60,018 nucleotides of DNA from Coxiellaceae bacterium (GTDB lineage Bacteria > Pseudomonadota > Gammaproteobacteria > Coxiellales > Coxiellaceae), in the NCBI GenBank assembly GCA_029212885.1, contig JARGPC010000013.1:1-60018 (forward strand). The letters are read 5' to 3'. Shown one piece after another: positions 54,998 through 60,018 of this stretch. Positions within the stretch are counted from its first letter, which is position 1, and every line of letters starts with the position of its first letter. The notes beneath the pieces are model-generated. The model saw only the letters and a program-made list of their open reading frames with translations, did no database searches and was not told the origin of the DNA. The translations under genes were made by a program, and so were the position numbers.

Positions 54998-55028
54998 CTT
55001 AAGCCAGCATTAATTGCGCACATATAAT
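54998..55028 (+). promoter_or_regulatory. PmrA-like tandem element plus -10 box
   Basis: CTTAAGCCA-GC-ATTAATTGC has TTAA cores at 54999-55002 and 55010-55013 (11-bp period). A perfect TATAAT lies at 55023-55028, with a 9-nt spacer rather than the 11 nt of five other copies. Confidence 0.5.
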
Positions 55029-55101
55029 GCATATATTCTAGAATCACCCACCAAACAAGCGTACTATTCGAACATAAAAAATAAACAGCATGTAGAGACG
55101 T

Positions 55102-55581
55102 ATGAGACCAACAGACCAACAACTATCAACCTTTTCTGCTGGCTTACTGCCATCATTGATCTTACCGCAGCCAAGCATTTATACACAGGCAGCACATCAC
55201 GCCCCGCACGTCACCATCTCTAATGATGACACCTTAATTACCACACAAGAAAGCTTGCGGGCACAGGCGCTTATCTTTGCTGGATTACTTGCTATATGTA
55301 GTTCCGAACACACCACCTCCGAAACAAGTCTACCTGCAGATGGCAGCTCTAAAGAAGTGATGATAACGATATCAAGACGAGAAGCGCATTCTCTTTCAAT
55401 AGATCCCACCATCAATGCCATGTTGGCACCCATAATTGCTGCCTGTAATGCCTCCTTTTATCAAGAAGTGATTATCCACACATATGCCGATGGTGAATCC
55501 AGTCGTAGTAGCATCCATGAATTCAATCCAGACAATGGCAATAAGCGACACACCTGCTTTAACCTGCCTACTGGACCTTAA
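55102..55581 (+). CDS. Orphan effector candidate, 159 aa (PmrA-like promoter)
   Basis: A small soluble protein with a hydrophobic N-terminal region (FSAGLLPSLILPQP) that is not a standard signal peptide, a Ser/Thr-rich middle, and a Cys-containing C-terminus (HTCFNLPTGP). No family recognised. The ribosome site is weak (TAGAGACGT). Single gene between a lipoprotein and an Mpo1-like protein. The upstream tandem element at 54998-55028 is the main reason to think it is real and regulated with the other candidates. Confidence 0.58.
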   Translation: MRPTDQQLSTFSAGLLPSLILPQPSIYTQAAHHAPHVTISNDDTLITTQESLRAQALIFAGLLAICSSEHTTSETSLPADGSSKEVMITISRREAHSLSIDPTINAMLAPIIAACNASFYQEVIIHTYADGESSRSSIHEFNPDNGNKRHTCFNLPTGP

Positions 55582-55670
55582 GCCATAACAGCAACACCAT
55601 TTCCACAATACGGGTGTAGGGTGTTATAATATCCCCAGTTCGATTTAGCCTATATCACAAGGAGCTGTGC

Positions 55671-56159
55671 ATGAAATCGCTAGATGACCAATTAGCCGCC
55701 TACGGCGCGCATCACACCAAGAAATGGACAAAGATTACTCACTTGATTGGTATACCTGCCATTGTATTAGGCTTGATAGTTTTATTTACCTGGGTTCGCA
55801 TCGACTTCTTTGATCGCTACACCATTGCCTTAGCTTGGTTCTTCGTTGTTGGCACATTAATCTACTATTATATGCTCGACGCTAAAGTCGCCGGCATTAT
55901 GACGATTGTTTTTATACCCATCACCTTACTAACCGTTTGGTGGACCGGACCCGCTCCCACAGAAGCCAGCGTTATTGTGTTTTTTGTTTTATTCGTGGGA
56001 GGCTGGATTGTGCAGTTTGTTGGCCACGGCATTGAAAAGAAAAAACCCGCCTTCTTAGCTGGTGCTTTTCAAATCTTTATTGCACCGGTGTTTATCGTGT
56101 TAGAAATCCTTAGCATGTGCGGTTTACATATAAGAGACACTAAAAAACCACAAGCATAA
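55671..56159 (+). CDS. Mpo1-like membrane protein (DUF962)
   Basis: A 162-aa protein with about four membrane segments. The motif AAYGAHHTKKWTKITHLIGI with Pro after it, and later QFVGHGIEKKKPA, match the Mpo1/DUF962 family, whose His residues bind iron; yeast Mpo1 is a dioxygenase for alpha-oxidation of 2-hydroxy fatty acids. The bacterial role is not established. A good AAGGAG ribosome site and an upstream TATAAT (55625-55630) are present. Single gene. Confidence 0.85.
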   Translation: MKSLDDQLAAYGAHHTKKWTKITHLIGIPAIVLGLIVLFTWVRIDFFDRYTIALAWFFVVGTLIYYYMLDAKVAGIMTIVFIPITLLTVWWTGPAPTEASVIVFFVLFVGGWIVQFVGHGIEKKKPAFLAGAFQIFIAPVFIVLEILSMCGLHIRDTKKPQA

Positions 56160-56377
56160 ACAGCTCACGAGTATTATTACTAACTGCAGCGGCAGCATTA
56201 TTGAGTAGTACGATTTCGTGTTATTTATCATTACTGCAGACAGTGTTGCGCTGCTAATTGCCGCGTTGCCGGATATAACAAACCCGTATTTTCTACTCTA
56301 ACAGTCCAAGCCCATATAGATTACACTTCCTTAACAATAAATATTGATAGTAAATCCGAGCTAAGTGAGTGTATTTT

Positions 56378-58078
56378 ATGTATATATTAGGTATTGGTGA
56401 TGTAACGCATGATGCGTCGGTTTGTTTGACTAAAAATGGTGAGGTTATTGCTGCCATTGAAGGCGAACGCTTATCACGAAATAAACACGGCATGTGCCCC
56501 AACCCCAACCGTTATAGCATTGAGCAGCAAGGCGCTCATATTAAATCAATATTAGATAGCCATGATATGGCTGCACGCGAGTCAACTCAACAACAATTAA
56601 TTAACTATTGTTTAGAGAAAGCTGATATTACACACAATGAAATCAGCTACATAATTAACTCATCACTACATTCGAGCCCAACATTCCAACATCATGCCGC
56701 ATTCATTCATCATCATGTTGCTCATGCAGCCAGCGCATTTTTTCCTTCTCCATTTGAGAAGGCGGCTGTATTAGTTATTGACGGTTATGGGTCCATGTCT
56801 GAAGGTGAGTCTGATTGTATTTTATATGGAATCGGATCGAATACTTCTTTGACCACATTGGATACCGTAAAAGGTAAACACACACTATCCGCTGATGAAA
56901 TACAACGCGGCATACAACCACCACATATGGTTTTCAGCAATTCAATCGGCGTGTTTTACCAAAACATGAGTCTACTGATTGGCATGGGGTATTATTGTGA
57001 AGGCAAAACCATGGGGCTGTCATCATACGGAAAACACCATGATGCTATTGATGTGATTCGAAAAAATATTAAATTGCTTCCAGAAGGTCAAATACAAATA
57101 GACAACAGAACTATTTTTAATTATATAAAATCCCTGCTAGAGAATAATAAGCATTTAGACACACAACAGACTTTCCAGTTAAAAGCGGATCTAGCCAACT
57201 GCTGTCAACAACTAACTGAAACAATGATTTTTCATGCATGCAACCATCTATACAAAATTACGCAAAGTAAATCCATTTGTTTGGCAGGCGGCGTAGCACT
57301 GAATAGCGTTGCCAATGGCAAAATACTGCAAAACACCCCCTTTGAAAATATTTTTGTCCAACCTGCCGCCGGTGATAATGGTATTGCAATTGGATGCGCA
57401 TTGTATGGCGCACATATGCTGAGTAAGATGCCACGTAAATATTCTGCTAAAAAGCCTTTTTCGCCCTATTTAGGCAAGACTTACCAATCAATAAATTTTG
57501 ATAAATACAAAGGTCGCGTAAGCATCACAAAAAGAGTCAATAACCCTCACGCATTAGCCGCACAATATATCAGCGAAGGAAAAATAGTCGCATGGTTTAA
57601 TCAAGGCAGCGAAATTGGGCCAAGGGCATTAGGTAACCGCTCTATACTGGCCGACCCTAGAAATGCAGAAATGAAAGACATTGTAAATCGACGCGTTAAG
57701 CATCGGGAGACTTATCGGCCATTTGCACCTGCTGTATTACAAGAAAAGGCTGCGAAATATTTCAAGCCAATGCCCCTCTCGTATTATATGTTGCTGGTAG
57801 CATCAGTTAAAGAGAACGCAAAAAAATTAATACCTGCCGTAACACATATTGATGGTAGTGCGCGCGTTCAAATGGTCAGTAAACTTTTAAATCCTGACTT
57901 TTATAAAGTCATACAAGCTTTCGAAGCAATCACTGGAGTTGCTGTTGTGTTGAACACTTCATTTAACGATGCGAATGAACCCATTGTAGAAACCCCAGAT
58001 GATGCGATTCGTTGTTTTTTGAACACAGAAATAGACGTGTTATTTATTAATAAGATACTCATAACAAAAAAAGAGTAA
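56378..58078 (+). CDS. Carbamoyltransferase, NodU/CmcH family
   Basis: A 566-aa enzyme with the two-domain NodU layout: an N-terminal Kae1/YrdC-type ATPase-like domain (MYILGIGDVTHDASVCL, HHHVAHAASAFFPSPF with metal-binding His, DGYGSMSEGESD) and a C-terminal carbamoyltransferase domain (GSEIGPRALGNRSILADPRN, YRPFAPAVL). These enzymes move a carbamoyl group from carbamoyl phosphate to hydroxyls of sugars, Nod factors or antibiotics. The acceptor is unknown, and no glycan or polyketide genes are adjacent. The start is ATG 56378; a GTG 9 bp upstream is the alternative. It lies upstream of a LuxR-type regulator. Confidence 0.88.
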   Translation: MYILGIGDVTHDASVCLTKNGEVIAAIEGERLSRNKHGMCPNPNRYSIEQQGAHIKSILDSHDMAARESTQQQLINYCLEKADITHNEISYIINSSLHSSPTFQHHAAFIHHHVAHAASAFFPSPFEKAAVLVIDGYGSMSEGESDCILYGIGSNTSLTTLDTVKGKHTLSADEIQRGIQPPHMVFSNSIGVFYQNMSLLIGMGYYCEGKTMGLSSYGKHHDAIDVIRKNIKLLPEGQIQIDNRTIFNYIKSLLENNKHLDTQQTFQLKADLANCCQQLTETMIFHACNHLYKITQSKSICLAGGVALNSVANGKILQNTPFENIFVQPAAGDNGIAIGCALYGAHMLSKMPRKYSAKKPFSPYLGKTYQSINFDKYKGRVSITKRVNNPHALAAQYISEGKIVAWFNQGSEIGPRALGNRSILADPRNAEMKDIVNRRVKHRETYRPFAPAVLQEKAAKYFKPMPLSYYMLLVASVKENAKKLIPAVTHIDGSARVQMVSKLLNPDFYKVIQAFEAITGVAVVLNTSFNDANEPIVETPDDAIRCFLNTEIDVLFINKILITKKE

Positions 58079-58249
58079 CGAAGCTTATGCATCGCCACCA
58101 CTTACCTTCATTAACGCTGCATTTCATTACAATAAACCCATGTAAAACCAAAAACATAGAATGACCTAGCCTAACTTTTGAGACTCATTGGCTTTTATGA
58201 TAACATGCAGTAACTAGATATATAGTATATGCATGTGAGGCAAGTAAAA

Positions 58250-59047
58250 ATGAATGGTAGCGAAATAAGAGAATTAGTGAAACCCTATTTGCAGTCTTTG
58301 GGCATAAAAGATATGGCCTATTCCTACTTTTCACCCGATCGCAGTCGTTCGGTTTTTACAACAAATCCAGAGCATGCTGATATATTCAATCAAAAAACAC
58401 TGAATAATATATTTAAAAAATCAGTAAAGTGGCCCGACACAAGAGACTACCAAGAGTCAGGGTGGCACACACCGGAAATGTATTTTAGCTCCATCCCTGA
58501 AAATGCGGCCCATTTTTGCCGTACCATTATGAGCTTTGAGCGTGAACAATTTGGGCTAAGGCAGGTACTTACAATAAAAAATCACTTTCACGATGGCGGC
58601 CGTGAATGTTTTGAATTTTTTTCCGACGTTAACAATGGCGCAAACAACATACTGCATAAACTTGATATTGCTGAGCAGCTGACCGTTTATTTTAAAGACA
58701 AGGCAAGAGACATCCTTGGCAAAATCATACAAAAACCGCTACTACTCTCTGCGCATGTCCAAATATGTAATCACACAAAAGAAGAGATCAAACTACCACA
58801 GCCGTCTCGTTATTATTTGATGTCTAGTGACCACAATACCTACCTGACACACCGACAAGCGCAATGCTTTAAATTATTATTTCAGTGTTATTCATCACGC
58901 GAAATCGGGCAGGCTTTATGTATCTCAATGCGAACAGTGGAAAACCATATAGCCGCAGTAAAAGATCAGTTTAACTGCCGCACAAAATCCGAATTATATA
59001 AAACCTTAACCATGCTGGGCTTTAAGCCTGATTTAGTTTCTATCTAA
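58250..59047 (+). CDS. LuxR-type transcriptional regulator, 265 aa
   Basis: The C-terminus at about residues 199-253 is a clear LuxR HTH (LTHRQAQCFKLLFQCYSSREIGQ followed by CISMRTVENHI). The N-terminal 190 residues are not an obvious autoinducer-binding or receiver domain; they may be a PAS-like sensor. Similar LuxR proteins occur in Legionella. No luxI is present, so it is a LuxR solo. The start is ATG 58250 with GAGG 9 nt upstream. It may control the preceding carbamoyltransferase gene. Confidence 0.8.
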   Translation: MNGSEIRELVKPYLQSLGIKDMAYSYFSPDRSRSVFTTNPEHADIFNQKTLNNIFKKSVKWPDTRDYQESGWHTPEMYFSSIPENAAHFCRTIMSFEREQFGLRQVLTIKNHFHDGGRECFEFFSDVNNGANNILHKLDIAEQLTVYFKDKARDILGKIIQKPLLLSAHVQICNHTKEEIKLPQPSRYYLMSSDHNTYLTHRQAQCFKLLFQCYSSREIGQALCISMRTVENHIAAVKDQFNCRTKSELYKTLTMLGFKPDLVSI

Positions 59048-59141
59048 CAGCTACAACAAGCACTGCCTAGACAAGCTTGAAGTAGCTCAGACTCCGACTG
59101 CAATACAGTTCATCGTCATGTCGGTTATCAGTTGCTCGATA

Positions 59142-59324
59142 TTATATCGCTAACACTAACTTGCCGCGCACATACCGATCTAGGTTTTTTTGCAGCGCCT
59201 CCATCGCATTGACCAAAGGCATTGCTTGCGTATTGACGGGTTTAACAACACCCTGCTCAATCAAAGCAGATATTTGCTGTAACTGATCCGTATTCGGTGC
59301 TACAAAAACAAATTTTATATATTT
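59142..59324 (-). pseudogene. C-terminal remnant of a zinc-type alcohol dehydrogenase / quinone oxidoreductase
   Basis: About 60 minus-strand codons, bounded by an in-frame stop at the upstream end, encode FVFVAPNTDQLQQISALIEQ followed by GVVKPVN and LDRYVRGKLVLAI. This is the C-terminal end of MDR-superfamily oxidoreductases (..LI..G.VKPV....GK.VL). The Rossmann and catalytic domains are missing, so it is a truncated remnant rather than a gene. It lies in the 381-bp gap after the LuxR gene. Confidence 0.7.
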
Positions 59325-59396
59325 CTAAAAGACATCATTAATGAACTCATAGTAATGGTAAATAGTTCTATAAGATTTATTGAGAAATTAAACTGG

Positions 59397-59418
59397 ATCC
59401 CGGCTCGGAGGCCGGGAT
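59397..59418 (-). terminator. Hairpin terminator of the secreted-protein gene
   Basis: Perfect 8-bp arms ATCCCGGC and GCCGGGAT around a 6-nt loop. On the minus strand a T-rich stretch follows. It begins 10 bp after the stop of the gene at 59429. It appears to be built from the GGATCC-type dispersed repeat. Confidence 0.6.
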
Positions 59419-59428
59419 TTGGCAAACA

Positions 59429-60018
<590 letters not shown>

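Noticed and set aside
56160-56290. Codons after the Mpo1-like gene that read like a lipoprotein signal (RVLLLTAAAALLSSTISC)
   Set aside because: There is no start codon and no ribosome site, and the frame stops after about 35 codons. It may be a remnant, but the evidence is too thin to call.

Overview
The window looks like chromosomal DNA from a host-associated gammaproteobacterium of the Legionellales / Coxiella-like kind. About half of it is standard gammaproteobacterial housekeeping DNA: lepA-lepB-rnc-era-recO, rlmE-ftsH, folP-glmM, accA-tilS, glyA-nrdR-nusB, hemB and radA, with OxyR carrying C199 and C208. The rest is orphan genes with eukaryote-style or effector-style features, an ankyrin fragment, and many short proteins with no recognisable family. 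No tRNA, rRNA, CRISPR array, prophage or intact insertion sequence was seen. The taxon is inferred; no marker gene was compared with a database.

Layout. 1-5.4 kb: an orphan gene cut by the window edge, an ankyrin-repeat remnant, an unknown gene, oxyR, an alpha/beta-hydrolase and an APC permease. 5.5-17.6 kb: the ancestral yhbY / rlmE-ftsH-folP-glmM neighbourhood, broken by a periplasmic binding protein plus SLC1-type transporter pair, a membrane protein, a 927-residue effector-like protein and a small orphan gene. 17.6-20.2 kb: orphan genes and a TPP riboswitch in front of an unknown polytopic membrane protein. 20.2-25.1 kb: the tightly coupled lepA-lepB-rnc-era-recO operon. 25.2-27.1 kb: an AbiEi/AbiEii toxin-antitoxin pair with two matching operators. 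27.2-31.3 kb: membrane proteins, tilS and accA. 31.4-41.3 kb: an accessory region with secreted proteins, a PoxB-like enzyme, a MaoC-like protein and several coiled-coil orphans, three of them with nuclear-localisation-like motifs. 41.3-47.4 kb: RNA modification, detoxification and glyA-nrdR-nusB. 47.7-51.2 kb: a giant orphan protein with beta-solenoid-like segments and a degenerate J-like domain. 51.2-54.4 kb: hemB-HEPN-MNT-radA. 54.4-60 kb: a lipoprotein, an orphan, an Mpo1-like protein, a NodU-type carbamoyltransferase, a LuxR-type regulator, a dehydrogenase remnant and the C-terminus of a secreted modular protein.

Main finding. Seven orphan genes (starting at 8936, 17227, 18186, 33798, 36168, 37258 and 55102) each have a tandem TTAA element upstream with an exact 11-bp period, in one case with one half-site reading GTAA. 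In five of them the second half-site is followed exactly 11 nt later by a -10-like hexamer. This matches the direct-repeat PmrA element (cTTAATatT-N2-cTTAATatT) that controls Dot/Icm effector and secretion genes in Legionella and Coxiella. The simplest reading is a regulon of candidate secreted effectors scattered between housekeeping operons. Combined with the nuclear-localisation-like motifs in a separate orphan cluster, this suggests a lifestyle inside eukaryotic cells, possibly nuclear as in Candidatus Berkiella; that last step is speculation.

Both ends of the window lie inside hexanucleotide tandem repeats, so the window may be a whole assembly contig.
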